From: Ruminococcus sp. | GTDB lineage: Bacteria > Bacillota > Clostridia > Oscillospirales > Ruminococcaceae | Direction of reading: 5' to 3' | NCBI RefSeq assembly: GCF_019417665.1 | Contig: NZ_DXUU01000007.1 | Span: 13,670-77,669 of the forward strand | DNA: 64,000 bases | The notes under the pieces: generated by a model | Database searches by the model: none | What the model was told of the DNA's origin: nothing | Seen by the model: only the letters and a program-made list of their open reading frames with translations | Part shown: piece after piece, positions 16,303 to 23,799 of the stretch | Layout of the letters: each line of letters starts with the position of its first letter | How positions within the stretch are numbered: the stretch's first letter is position 1 | Position numbers and translations under genes: made by a program

Positions 16303-16430
16303 CGGGGAAAAATGGCGTTTTTTCCAGAATCGGTGAATTCACCAAAAACATTAAGATTATTTCAAGCATTCTGTTCTATAATGACTATACCATCGAAAAT
16401 ACGGTTCGATTGATTCGCATGATAACCTAA
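16303..16430. other. Intergenic region between divergent YdbC and VTC genes
   Basis: The 422-base gap 16218-16639 holds the YdbC promoter, a perfect 12-bp palindrome GGTGAATTCACC (16332-16343), a rightward TATAAT (16377-16382) with only a poor -35, the 161-bp element at 16431-16591 and the VTC translation start signals. No further gene is evident. Confidence 0.55.
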
Positions 16431-16591
16431 GAGCTTGTTCAGCATCTTTTCGCACGCATCTTGCTTGCATCTTTTCTGGGAAATTTTGCGAAAATACTCG
16501 GAAATCCACAAAGGATTTCCTCCGTTTTTCACTTCATCTCCCAAAAAATCTGACTGCGCAATTTGCGTACGCCCAGATACTGAACAAACTC
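16431..16591. mobile_element. 161-bp MITE-like element with TAA target duplication
   Basis: The outer 27 bases are imperfect inverted repeats (21 of 27 match; ends GAGCTTGTTCAG and GAGTTTGTTCAG). The element is flanked on each side by TAA (16428-16430 and 16592-16594), the TNA type of target duplication made by IS1031/IS5-group transposases. It has no coding capacity of its own and contains an inner 8-bp hairpin (GGAAATCC/GGATTTCC, 16500-16520). It ends five bases before the VTC ribosome binding site. Confidence 0.7.
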
Positions 16592-16596
16592 TAAAG

Positions 16597-16639
16597 AAAG
16601 GAGGAACCTGTACCGGCATGACCGGATACAGGGCGGGCT
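16597..16639 (+). promoter_or_regulatory. Translation start region of the VTC gene with hairpin between SD and ATG
   Basis: AAAGGAGG (16597-16604) is a strong ribosome binding site but lies 35 bases from the ATG at 16640. Between them a stem of ten pairs with one bulged A (16607-16616 with 16622-16632) encloses a five-base loop that contains another ATG. If folded, the effective spacing to 16640 falls to nine bases. The upstream reading frame of the VTC gene is closed by a TGA at 16619-16621, so no earlier start is possible. Confidence 0.65.
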
Positions 16640-17419
16640 ATGGCAGCAATTCAGACATTTGCACGGAAAGAGATCAAGTTTCTTCTGACCAATCAGCAGT
16701 ATCGAGATATCCTGCCTCTTCTGACGGAGTACATGAATCCGGACAAATTCTGCGTGGATGGCAGGGAATATGGCATCTATAATATTTATTATGATACGCC
16801 AGACGATTTTTTGATCCGGGAATCCCTTGCAAAGCCTTACTATAAAGAGAAGATCCGGCTCCGGAGCTATCTCTCTCCAGCAAATCCCGATGATATTGTT
16901 TTTCTGGAGATTAAGAAAAAAATCGGAGGAATTGTCAATAAGCGGCGTGTGACTATGACACTGGCACAGGCTGAAGCATACATGGAAAAGAATATCTACC
17001 TGGACTTTGGCGGAAATTACATTCAGGAACAGGTGATGGATGAGATCGATGTATTTCGCCGGCGGTATGATGTTCATCCGAAACAGTACATCAGCTATCA
17101 GCGTGCAGCTTATTTTGGAAAGAACGACCCGGATTTCCGATTGACCTTTGACCGGGCACTGACCGGACGGCGCAGTGATGTGACCCTGACTCAGAAAAGC
17201 TATGGGGACTTGTTGATTCCGGAAGATTCCCGGCTCATGGAGGTCAAAATTGCCGATTCTATGCCTATATGGCTGGCGGAGGAACTGGCGAAATTGCAAG
17301 TCTATAAGACTAGTTTTTCCAAGTACGGCCATGCCTATGAAATGTATATCAAACATCAGCTGGAGTGGACTCGTCCTCAGCTGCAAGTAGAAAAAAGGAG
17401 AAATTACGACTATGCTTAA
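16640..17419 (+). CDS. VTC-domain (polyphosphate polymerase-like) protein
   Basis: A 259-residue protein with the VTC domain, the tunnel-shaped catalytic fold of yeast polyphosphate polymerase. Visible family features are FARKEIKFLLT at the N-terminus (conserved E-K basic/acidic pair), the YYDTPDD motif, KIRLRSY with the basic tunnel residues, VFLEIKKK, RRV, and a late EVKI acidic strand. Soluble bacterial VTC proteins occur almost always beside a DUF4956 membrane protein, as here with an 8-base overlap. A polyphosphate or related role is inferred; activity of the bacterial form is not shown by sequence. Start discussed under the 16597-16639 entry. Confidence 0.88.
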   Translation: MAAIQTFARKEIKFLLTNQQYRDILPLLTEYMNPDKFCVDGREYGIYNIYYDTPDDFLIRESLAKPYYKEKIRLRSYLSPANPDDIVFLEIKKKIGGIVNKRRVTMTLAQAEAYMEKNIYLDFGGNYIQEQVMDEIDVFRRRYDVHPKQYISYQRAAYFGKNDPDFRLTFDRALTGRRSDVTLTQKSYGDLLIPEDSRLMEVKIADSMPIWLAEELAKLQVYKTSFSKYGHAYEMYIKHQLEWTRPQLQVEKRRNYDYA

Positions 17420-18164
17420 TTCAATTTCCAACATGTTTGCCGCCGCAAATGCGGATCTTTCCTCTTTGATGTCTACCGTGAGCAGTGCAACGGGTCAAGC
17501 CGTTTCTGTGAAAGACATGCTGTTTGCGCTATTGCTGGGCGTTGTCATGGGCTTCTTGATCAGCCTGGTGTACATCATCACTCATCGCAAATCTGGTTAT
17601 ACCCAAAGCTATGTGTTGACCCTGCTCATGCTGCCGCCGATTGTGGCAATTGTTCTGGTCATGATCAATTCTATGGCAAGTGCCCTGAGTCTTGCAGGTG
17701 TGTTCACCCTTTGCCGTTATCGAACCGTCCCCGGTGACCCGAAGGATATCACCTATGTTTTCTTTGCTATGGCGACCGGCGTTATTTGTGGCATTAATAG
17801 CGGCAGCCATGTTTGGTTTGTTTTCGTATTCTTTGCCATTGTGGCAGCGGTGCTCATTCTTGTGGAATTCCTGCACTATGGTGTCTGCAAGACCAGCAGC
17901 ATGACTCTGAAGATCACCATTCCGGAAAACCTCAATTATGTGGGACTTTTTGACGAACTGCTGGACAAAAATACTACTAGCTGGCATCTGAAGCGTGTGA
18001 AAACCACCAATTTCGGATCTCTATTTGAACTGGTCTACAGCCTGGAATTGAAAAACGATGTGGATCAGAAACAGTTCATTGACGATCTGAGAAAGCTGAA
18101 CGGTAACCTGACTGTAATTCTTTCCCTCTATCGCTTTGAAGATCAGATCTATGAACAGAAGTGA
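17412..18164 (+). CDS. DUF4956 membrane protein, partner of the VTC protein
   Basis: A 250-residue membrane protein. Four to five hydrophobic segments lie between about 35 and 160, with conserved R-K/R-Y-R-T-V-P-G-D-P-K-D stretch (CRYRTVPGDPKD) on a loop, and a cytoplasmic C-terminal domain of about 90 residues. DUF4956 proteins are genetically tied to VTC-domain proteins and in some genomes to CotH kinases. It overlaps the VTC gene by eight bases and ends with a terminator at 18230-18260. The function is unknown; export or membrane docking of polyphosphate would fit the context. Confidence 0.85.
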   Translation: MLNSISNMFAAANADLSSLMSTVSSATGQAVSVKDMLFALLLGVVMGFLISLVYIITHRKSGYTQSYVLTLLMLPPIVAIVLVMINSMASALSLAGVFTLCRYRTVPGDPKDITYVFFAMATGVICGINSGSHVWFVFVFFAIVAAVLILVEFLHYGVCKTSSMTLKITIPENLNYVGLFDELLDKNTTSWHLKRVKTTNFGSLFELVYSLELKNDVDQKQFIDDLRKLNGNLTVILSLYRFEDQIYEQK

Positions 18165-18229
18165 TTCTTCTTGTTTGATAAAGCAAGTAAATTTGTATTA
18201 TTCTCTGTGTATAGTTGAAATTTTTCGAA

Positions 18230-18260
18230 AAAACCGTAGGGTTATCCTGCGGTTTTCTTT
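18230..18260 (+). terminator. Terminator of the VTC-DUF4956 operon
   Basis: AAAACCGTAGG (18230-18240) and CCTGCGGTTTT (18246-18256) form an 11-bp stem with one G-U pair and a five-base loop, followed by a T-rich tract. Confidence 0.85.
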
Positions 18261-18298
18261 TATAATCAAAAATATGCAAACTGAGTTATATAATTAGC

Positions 18299-18326
18299 TT
18301 GACAAATTATGAAAACGTGGTATAAT
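18299..18326 (+). promoter_or_regulatory. SigA-type promoter of the ribbon-helix-helix gene
   Basis: TTGACA (18299-18304) and TATAAT (18321-18326), spacer 16. The leader is about 25 bases. No promoter was seen right before clpB, so this one may drive both genes. Confidence 0.85.
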
Positions 18327-18356
18327 AAAAATAACGATAGACACGGAGGTGAGTGG

Positions 18357-19019
18357 ATGAAACGAAGCACATACAGCCTGATCCTTATGGACGATGTGGT
18401 TACGGCAATTGACCGGCTGGCGGCACAGCAGGGGACGAGTCGTTCTAATCTCATCAATCAGATCTTGGCGGAGCATGTGAGCTGTACCACGCCGGAACAG
18501 CAGATGCGGCAGGTGTTTTCCTATATGATGCAGCAGATGGATTCTGCGTTTCGCATACAGGAACAAGGATCTGACGCCATGCTTTCTGTTTTCGGGTCGG
18601 TGCAGTACAAGTATCGCCCCACCATTCGCTACAGTGTAGAGCTGCTGCGGGATCTGCGCCGTGAGGAGATCGGACAGCTGAAAATTTCCTGCCGCACCCA
18701 AAGCCGGACGCTGTTGGATGCCATGCAGTCCTTCTTTCAATTCTGGGTGCAGCTGGAACAAGTATATGACCCAAAAGGTGCATGTGCCCAAGGATTGTAT
18801 GAGATTGCACCAGGCCGTATGACACGAGTGCTGCTGCGTCATGGAATTCAGGAAGATGATGCCCTGGGAACGGCTGTGGGAGAGTATATCCGTATGTTCC
18901 ACGCTGTGCTGCAATCCTATTTTACCGGATTACAGCAGGAACTGCCGGGAACTGTTTTACAGCATACGCTGGAGCAGCAGTATTTGGCGATCCGCCGGAA
19001 ACAGGCATATCAATTGTAG
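18357..19019 (+). CDS. Ribbon-helix-helix N-terminal protein of unknown function
   Basis: A 220-residue protein. Residues about 2-42 look like a ribbon-helix-helix DNA-binding fold (a basic beta strand KRSTYSLIL, then two helices, the second with TSRSNLINQILAEHV). The remaining 170 residues are predicted helical and rich in Gln, Arg and Leu, without a family I recognise. GGAGGTG precedes the ATG at 18357. It lies 65 bases upstream of clpB with no terminator between, so it could be a regulator of, or be co-transcribed with, the chaperone gene. Both ideas are inference from position. Confidence 0.6.
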   Translation: MKRSTYSLILMDDVVTAIDRLAAQQGTSRSNLINQILAEHVSCTTPEQQMRQVFSYMMQQMDSAFRIQEQGSDAMLSVFGSVQYKYRPTIRYSVELLRDLRREEIGQLKISCRTQSRTLLDAMQSFFQFWVQLEQVYDPKGACAQGLYEIAPGRMTRVLLRHGIQEDDALGTAVGEYIRMFHAVLQSYFTGLQQELPGTVLQHTLEQQYLAIRRKQAYQL

Positions 19020-19084
19020 TAAAGGCAACACTACACCAAGGAATAGGCAATAAATCGTCTGAAATTGTATAGGAGGTATGGGCT

Positions 19085-21685
19085 ATGAATGCACAAAAAC
19101 TGACGCAAAAATCCATAGAAGCGATTCAGGCAGCCAATGGATTGGCAGTGGAAAATCAGAATCAACAGATTGAACAAGTGCATCTGATGCTTGCGCTGTT
19201 GGAACAGGACGGTGGTCTGATTCCCCAGCTGTTCGAAAAAATGGGCGTATCTGTGGATAATGTTCAGATACAGTTGAAAAATGCCATTGACGCTCTGCCG
19301 GCTGTGACAGGCAGTGGACGTAAGGCAGACGAAGTTTATGTTTCCCAGGATGTAGACCGTGCGCTTCGGGAGGCAGAAAAAGAAGCCAGTCGCATGAAGG
19401 ATGAGTACATTTCCGTAGAGCATCTGATGCTGGGTTTATTTGATGCTATGGGAAAGGCACTGACCAATGTGTTGAAACCTTTCTCTGTGACAAAGGATGC
19501 ATTCCTTGCCGCATTGATGAAAGTACGCGGAAACCAGCGTGTGATGGATCAGAACCCGGAGGAAACTTATGATGTGCTGACAAAGTACGGACAGGATTTG
19601 GTGGAGCGCGCTCGTGAGGGAAAGCTGGATCCTGTCATTGGACGAGACAACGAGATTCGGAATGTGATCCGGATTCTTTCCAGAAAGACGAAAAACAATC
19701 CTGTGCTCATTGGTGAGCCTGGTGTTGGTAAAACGGCAATTGCCGAAGGACTGGCGCTGCGGATCGTTCGGGGCGATGTGCCGGATAATTTGAAAGATCG
19801 GAAGATATTCTCCCTGGATCTGGGTGCACTGATTGCCGGTGCGAAATATCGGGGCGAATTTGAGGAACGTCTTAAGGCTGTCTTGAACGAAGTAAAAAAG
19901 AGTGAAGGCGGCATTATCCTGTTTATTGATGAACTGCATACCATTGTAGGCGCTGGAAAGTCGGACGGTGCCATGGATGCTGGCAATCTGCTGAAACCGA
20001 TGTTGGCACGTGGTGAGCTGCACTGTATCGGTGCTACGACCCTGAATGAATACCGCCAGTATATTGAAAAGGATGCCGCATTGGAACGCCGGTTCCAACC
20101 GGTGCAGGTAGATGAACCGACTGTGGAGGATACGATCTCCATTCTGCGTGGTTTGAAAGAACGCTATGAGGTATTCCACGGTGTCAAGATCCAGGATCAG
20201 GCACTGATTGCAGCGGCGACTCTGTCTGACCGGTATATCACAGACCGTTTCCTGCCGGATAAGGCCATTGACCTGGTGGACGAAGCATGTGCTATGATCC
20301 GGACGGAGATGGATTCCATGCCCACAGAGCTGGATGAGATTCGCCGAAAGATCATGCAGCATGAAATTGAGGAAGCCGCATTGAAAAAAGAGGATGATAA
20401 GCTGTCAAAGGCGCATTTGCAGGAAGTACAGCGAGAATTGTCCGAAATGCGGGATCAGTTCCACGAAATGAAAGCAAAGTGGGAGAATGAAAAGGACGCT
20501 ATTTCCAAAGTGCAGAAGCTGCGTGAGGAATTGGAGCAGATCAATGCTGAGATCGAACGTGCTGAGCGTGACTATGATCTGAACAAGGCAGCCGAGTTGA
20601 AATACGGCAGGTTGCCAGTACTGCAAAAGCAGTTGGAAGAGGAAGAAGCTTTGGCAGAACAGCAGAAAGAAAATAAGAACTCTCTGCTGCGTGATAAAGT
20701 TACGGAAGAGGAAATCGCCCGGATCGTCGGTCGCTGGACAGGTATTCCGGTTTCAAAACTCATGGAAGGCGAACGAGAGAAGCTGCTGCACATGGAAGAT
20801 GTGCTTCACCGCCGTGTTATCGGACAGGACGAGGCTGTGGAAAAAGTCAGCGAAGCTATTCTGCGTTCCCGCGCCGGCATCCAGGATCCGAATCGTCCTC
20901 TGGGATCGTTCCTGTTTCTCGGTCCTACAGGTGTGGGCAAAACCGAGTTGGCGAAAGCACTTGCCGAAGCCTTGTTCGATGATGAAAATAACATTGTCCG
21001 CATTGACATGAGCGAATATATGGAGAAATTCAGTGTGAGCCGTCTCATTGGAGCGCCTCCGGGATATGTGGGTTATGAGGAAGGCGGTCAGCTGACTGAG
21101 GCTGTTCGCCGGAAGCCTTATTCCGTGGTACTACTGGATGAAGTAGAGAAGGCACATCCGGATGTCTTCAATATTCTGCTGCAAGTCCTGGATGATGGAC
21201 GAATCACCGATTCGCAGGGGAGGACAGTGGATTTTAAGAATACCATTATTATCCTGACCTCTAACCTGGGGTCGCTCAACATTTTGGAAGGAATCAATGC
21301 AGACGGCAATATCTCCGAACAGGCGAGAGCGGAAGTGGATGCACTGCTGAAGCAGCAGTTCCGTCCGGAATTCCTGAATCGTCTGGACGAGATCGTATTC
21401 TACAAGCCTTTGAACCGGACAGAGATCTTCCGCATTGTAGATCTGCTGTTGGGTAAACTGCACAAACGTTTGGAAGAGAAACAACTGGAGTTATCTGTCT
21501 CTGATGCAGCAAAGGATTTTATCGTGGCACAGGGCTATGATATCAACTACGGTGCACGTCCTCTGAAACGGTTGATCCAGTCCAAGTTGGAGACGCTGGT
21601 CGCCAGAAAGATCATTGCGGATGATCCGGCACCGGGAACAGAGATTCAGATTGACTATGACGGAACAAAACTGACCTGTCAGTAA
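19085..21685 (+). CDS. clpB: ATP-dependent disaggregase ClpB
   Basis: An 866-residue Hsp100 chaperone that, with DnaK, threads proteins out of aggregates. The N-terminal double Clp repeat domain spans about 1-145. Nucleotide-binding domain 1 has Walker A GEPGVGKT (210-217) and an LFIDELHT Walker B. The long coiled-coil middle domain (about 410-530) that separates ClpB from ClpA/ClpC is present. Domain 2 has GPTGVGKT near 610 and the LLDEVEKAHPDV motif, followed by the D2-small C-terminal region. AGGAGG precedes the ATG. No CIRCE or CtsR-type operator is evident upstream. A terminator follows. Confidence 0.97.
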   Translation: MNAQKLTQKSIEAIQAANGLAVENQNQQIEQVHLMLALLEQDGGLIPQLFEKMGVSVDNVQIQLKNAIDALPAVTGSGRKADEVYVSQDVDRALREAEKEASRMKDEYISVEHLMLGLFDAMGKALTNVLKPFSVTKDAFLAALMKVRGNQRVMDQNPEETYDVLTKYGQDLVERAREGKLDPVIGRDNEIRNVIRILSRKTKNNPVLIGEPGVGKTAIAEGLALRIVRGDVPDNLKDRKIFSLDLGALIAGAKYRGEFEERLKAVLNEVKKSEGGIILFIDELHTIVGAGKSDGAMDAGNLLKPMLARGELHCIGATTLNEYRQYIEKDAALERRFQPVQVDEPTVEDTISILRGLKERYEVFHGVKIQDQALIAAATLSDRYITDRFLPDKAIDLVDEACAMIRTEMDSMPTELDEIRRKIMQHEIEEAALKKEDDKLSKAHLQEVQRELSEMRDQFHEMKAKWENEKDAISKVQKLREELEQINAEIERAERDYDLNKAAELKYGRLPVLQKQLEEEEALAEQQKENKNSLLRDKVTEEEIARIVGRWTGIPVSKLMEGEREKLLHMEDVLHRRVIGQDEAVEKVSEAILRSRAGIQDPNRPLGSFLFLGPTGVGKTELAKALAEALFDDENNIVRIDMSEYMEKFSVSRLIGAPPGYVGYEEGGQLTEAVRRKPYSVVLLDEVEKAHPDVFNILLQVLDDGRITDSQGRTVDFKNTIIILTSNLGSLNILEGINADGNISEQARAEVDALLKQQFRPEFLNRLDEIVFYKPLNRTEIFRIVDLLLGKLHKRLEEKQLELSVSDAAKDFIVAQGYDINYGARPLKRLIQSKLETLVARKIIADDPAPGTEIQIDYDGTKLTCQ

Positions 21686-21709
21686 ATGGAACGAGTAAAC
21701 AATAGACGA

Positions 21710-21753
21710 ACGGGCGGTGCTGCACGAAAAATGTGCGGTGCCGCCGTTTTATT
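21710..21753 (+). terminator. Terminator of clpB
   Basis: A GC-rich stem with a few G-U pairs (about 21710-21725 with 21732-21746) encloses a GAAAAAT loop and is followed by TTTTATTT, 25 bases after the clpB stop. Confidence 0.8.
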
Positions 21754-21904
21754 TCTGCTTGTGATCTGAAATGCTCCTGAATACGGCGAATGGACTGTGA
21801 ATACACGTATTGCATTTTTTAAAGTATTTTTTATGTGTTTTTTCATAAAAAACACACCCAAAACTGGCGAAAATCCGTGCAAATGTCATTTTTCCGAGAA
21901 GTTC

Positions 21905-21933
21905 TTGACAAATGAAAAAGAATAGTATATAAT
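21905..21933 (+). promoter_or_regulatory. SigA-type promoter of the HU gene
   Basis: TTGACA (21905-21910) and TATAAT (21928-21933), spacer 17, both perfect. The leader is about 28 bases. Confidence 0.92.
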
Positions 21934-21967
21934 TCGTAGTAGATTAAACTTTGAAGGAGTATGAAAT

Positions 21968-22243
21968 ATGACAAAAACTGATCTGATCGAAAAATTGCAC
22001 GAGGAGAATTACTGCACAAAGAAAGATGCAGAAGCACTTGTCAATGCAGTTTTTGATGCAATTCGTGAAGCACTGGTTTCCGGTGATAAGGTAACCATTT
22101 CTAAGTTTGGCACATTTGAAGTACGGGAACGCAGCGCAAAGGAATGTAAAAATCCTCGTACCGGTGAGACGGTTCAGGTCGCAGCTTCCAAGGCACCGGT
22201 ATTTAAGGCAAGTAAGAACCTGAAAGAATCTGTCAACGCATAA
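21968..22243 (+). CDS. hup: HU-family DNA-binding protein
   Basis: A 91-residue HU. The helical dimer region (KTDLIEKLHEENYCTKKDAEALVNAVF) is followed by the conserved ISKFGTFEVRERSAKECKNPRTGE beta-arm entry and a C-terminal helix. In the arm, the usual proline is replaced within VQVAASKAPVFKASKNLK. HU bends and wraps DNA in the nucleoid. It has a perfect promoter and GAAGGAG before the ATG. A basic DUF6465 protein follows 20 bases later, forming a likely two-gene nucleoid unit. Confidence 0.95.
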   Translation: MTKTDLIEKLHEENYCTKKDAEALVNAVFDAIREALVSGDKVTISKFGTFEVRERSAKECKNPRTGETVQVAASKAPVFKASKNLKESVNA

Positions 22244-22263
22244 GAATGCAGGAGGAATGAACT

Positions 22264-22590
22264 ATGCCGAGAACAACCAAGAAAACAGAAGACGCCAAGA
22301 CGCCGGCTGTTGCAGAAAAGAAAACTGCTGCTGCAAAAAAGACAGCAGCAAAGGCTGAAACAACTGCCGCACCGAAGACAACACGAACACGCAAAACGGT
22401 CAGCATAAGCCTGCAGTACGGCGGTGCCGAGTGGAACACTGATGTTTTGACGGAACGTGCCATTGTGGCATGGGCTGCGGAACACAGCCAGAAGAAAACA
22501 GCGGCAAAAGATATCCAGTTGTATGTAAAGCCGGAGGAGAGTATGGTGTACTATGTGATCAATGGAGATTCCGGTTCGTTTACGCTCTAA
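22264..22590 (+). CDS. DUF6465-type protein with Lys/Ala-rich histone H1-like tail
   Basis: A 108-residue protein. Residues 1-48 are low-complexity Lys, Ala and Thr (repeated KKTAA-like units) resembling the tail of histone H1 or of bacterial nucleoid proteins. Residues about 50-108 form a compact domain with VSISLQYGG, IVAWAAEH and a terminal YVKPEESMVYYVINGDSG matching DUF6465. A GGAGGAA site precedes the ATG. It is 20 bases behind HU and shares its terminator, so a DNA- or RNA-associated role is likely but not proven. Confidence 0.75.
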   Translation: MPRTTKKTEDAKTPAVAEKKTAAAKKTAAKAETTAAPKTTRTRKTVSISLQYGGAEWNTDVLTERAIVAWAAEHSQKKTAAKDIQLYVKPEESMVYYVINGDSGSFTL

Positions 22591-22605
22591 AAAACATAAG
22601 GGTCA

Positions 22606-22646
22606 AAAAATATCCGCACAGTCAGGTGGGCTGTGCGGATATTTTT
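22606..22646 (+). terminator. Terminator of the HU operon
   Basis: A perfect 16-bp inverted repeat (22606-22621 with 22631-22646) with a nine-base loop; the 3' arm ends in five Ts. Confidence 0.93.
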
Positions 22647-22650
22647 GCTT

Positions 22651-22684
22651 TAAAAAGAAAAACACACGGAATGTTTTCCGTGTG
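22651..22684 (-). terminator. Terminator of the cohesin-like lipoprotein gene
   Basis: On the minus strand CACACGGAA and TTCCGTGTG (22676-22684 and 22663-22671) form a perfect 9-bp stem with a four-base loop, followed by TTTTTCTTTTT. It lies back to back with the HU operon terminator. Confidence 0.92.
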
Positions 22685-22705
22685 CCTTAGTTTTACGAAA
22701 AAAAG

Positions 22706-23611
22706 TTATTCAGAAATTGCCATTTCGATGGAGTCACTGCAATCCTCGCCGACTACTGCATCTACGACTTCCAGTGCATTTGCATCATACTTGAAGCGGA
22801 AGATCAGTGCAACGATACCAGGATTGTCCGACATATCAAAGCGAACTGTGACTTCATCGCCTTGGTTGCCCTTTGCTGTGCCGGAAGTGATAGTAAATTT
22901 ACCGCTTTCTGGAGTACCAGCTTCTTTCTGCGAAGCACTTCCTACGGCGATGTCACCCTCAACGAAAGCGACACTTACACTTTCTGCATCCCAGTTTGCA
23001 AAGTCGTTTGCACCAGCTGTGATAGCATAGTTGCCATCTGGAGCGTCTTCTTTGATCTTAAAGGTAACATCCAGGAAATCGCCGTTGCAGACAACGTCAC
23101 CGCCGGAGGACATGTCCAGCCAGTATGCCTGGAAAGTCTTATAATTAGCGGTATACGTATCCCCGTTTCCAGAAGTATTATTGCTTCCAGAGCTATTGTT
23201 GCCGCCGACAGTAGAACTCTCATTGGAATTTCCGTTGGGACTGCTGCTGTTTTCACCGCTGACAACTTCTGTCACAGTGTTGCCGTTTTCGTCGACAACC
23301 GGCTGACCAGCATCATCAGTGACAACAACATAAGTATCCCCATCAGAATTGTTTCCGCTTTGGTTATTGACCCCCTGGTTTACAGGGACATCTGCGTTCC
23401 CGGAGGATTCGCCGTCCTCTTCAATGGCATAATTAAAGATCATTTCCTGCTTCTGCATCTTTTCCAGATCTTCTGAAGCCATCGTGCCAACGCTGTTTTC
23501 TTCAACGCTATTGCTATTCGAATCTTCATTTTTCTTGCCGCATGCACCGCACGTTACCCCAATCGCACAAACCAGCAGGCAGGCAATCCATCTTGCTCGA
23601 GTTGATTTCAT
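22706..23611 (-). CDS. Lipoprotein with a cohesin-like domain in permuted order
   Basis: A 301-residue exported protein. A signal segment ends at a likely lipidation cysteine (C24, sequence CGAC; C21 is an alternative). Residues about 28-155 are Asn/Ser/Gly/Asp-rich linker. Residues about 157-224 match the second half of a cohesin (a W-D-x-S start, GDFLDVTFKIKEDAPDGNYAIT, then a VAFVEGDIAVG ending). A 12-residue linker follows, and residues about 237-295 match the first half (TSGTAKGNQGDEVTVRFD, NPGIVALIFRFKYDANALEVV). The halves are therefore in reverse order. Single-gene unit with promoter (23648-23676) and terminator. Whether it binds dockerins or carbohydrate is unknown. Confidence 0.78.
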   Translation of the reverse strand: MKSTRARWIACLLVCAIGVTCGACGKKNEDSNSNSVEENSVGTMASEDLEKMQKQEMIFNYAIEEDGESSGNADVPVNQGVNNQSGNNSDGDTYVVVTDDAGQPVVDENGNTVTEVVSGENSSSPNGNSNESSTVGGNNSSGSNNTSGNGDTYTANYKTFQAYWLDMSSGGDVVCNGDFLDVTFKIKEDAPDGNYAITAGANDFANWDAESVSVAFVEGDIAVGSASQKEAGTPESGKFTITSGTAKGNQGDEVTVRFDMSDNPGIVALIFRFKYDANALEVVDAVVGEDCSDSIEMAISE

Positions 23612-23647
23612 AGAACAAGTTCCTTTCTAAATTAGTTGATACGTCTT

Positions 23648-23676
23648 ATTATACACGCTTCAGGGGGAAATGTCAA
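23648..23676 (-). promoter_or_regulatory. SigA-type promoter of the cohesin-like lipoprotein gene
   Basis: Minus-strand TTGACA (23671-23676) and TATAAT (23648-23653), spacer 17, both perfect. Confidence 0.9.
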
Positions 23677-23716
23677 GTGCTTTTGTAAAAATGTCATAAA
23701 CAGGCACAAATAGGGG

Positions 23717-23745
23717 TTGCAATTTTCGTAAAATCGGGGTATACT
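23717..23745 (+). promoter_or_regulatory. SigA-type promoter of the TVP38-type gene
   Basis: TTGCAA (23717-23722) and TATACT (23740-23745), spacer 17. The leader is about 48 bases. Confidence 0.72.
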
Positions 23746-23799
23746 GTTATTGAAAGCAATGATATGACACACTGAAAAAAATTACGGGAGCGATTCTGT

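Noticed and set aside
16618..16782. A frame starting at the ATG inside the VTC leader hairpin
   Set aside because: The ATG would be in the loop of the stem and the frame overlaps the VTC gene out of phase; the translation is not protein-like. Kept only as part of the hairpin observation.
16529..17434. A 301-codon minus-strand frame opposite the VTC gene
   Set aside because: It crosses the MITE-like element and the VTC gene, has no start signals, and the sense frame has full VTC motifs.
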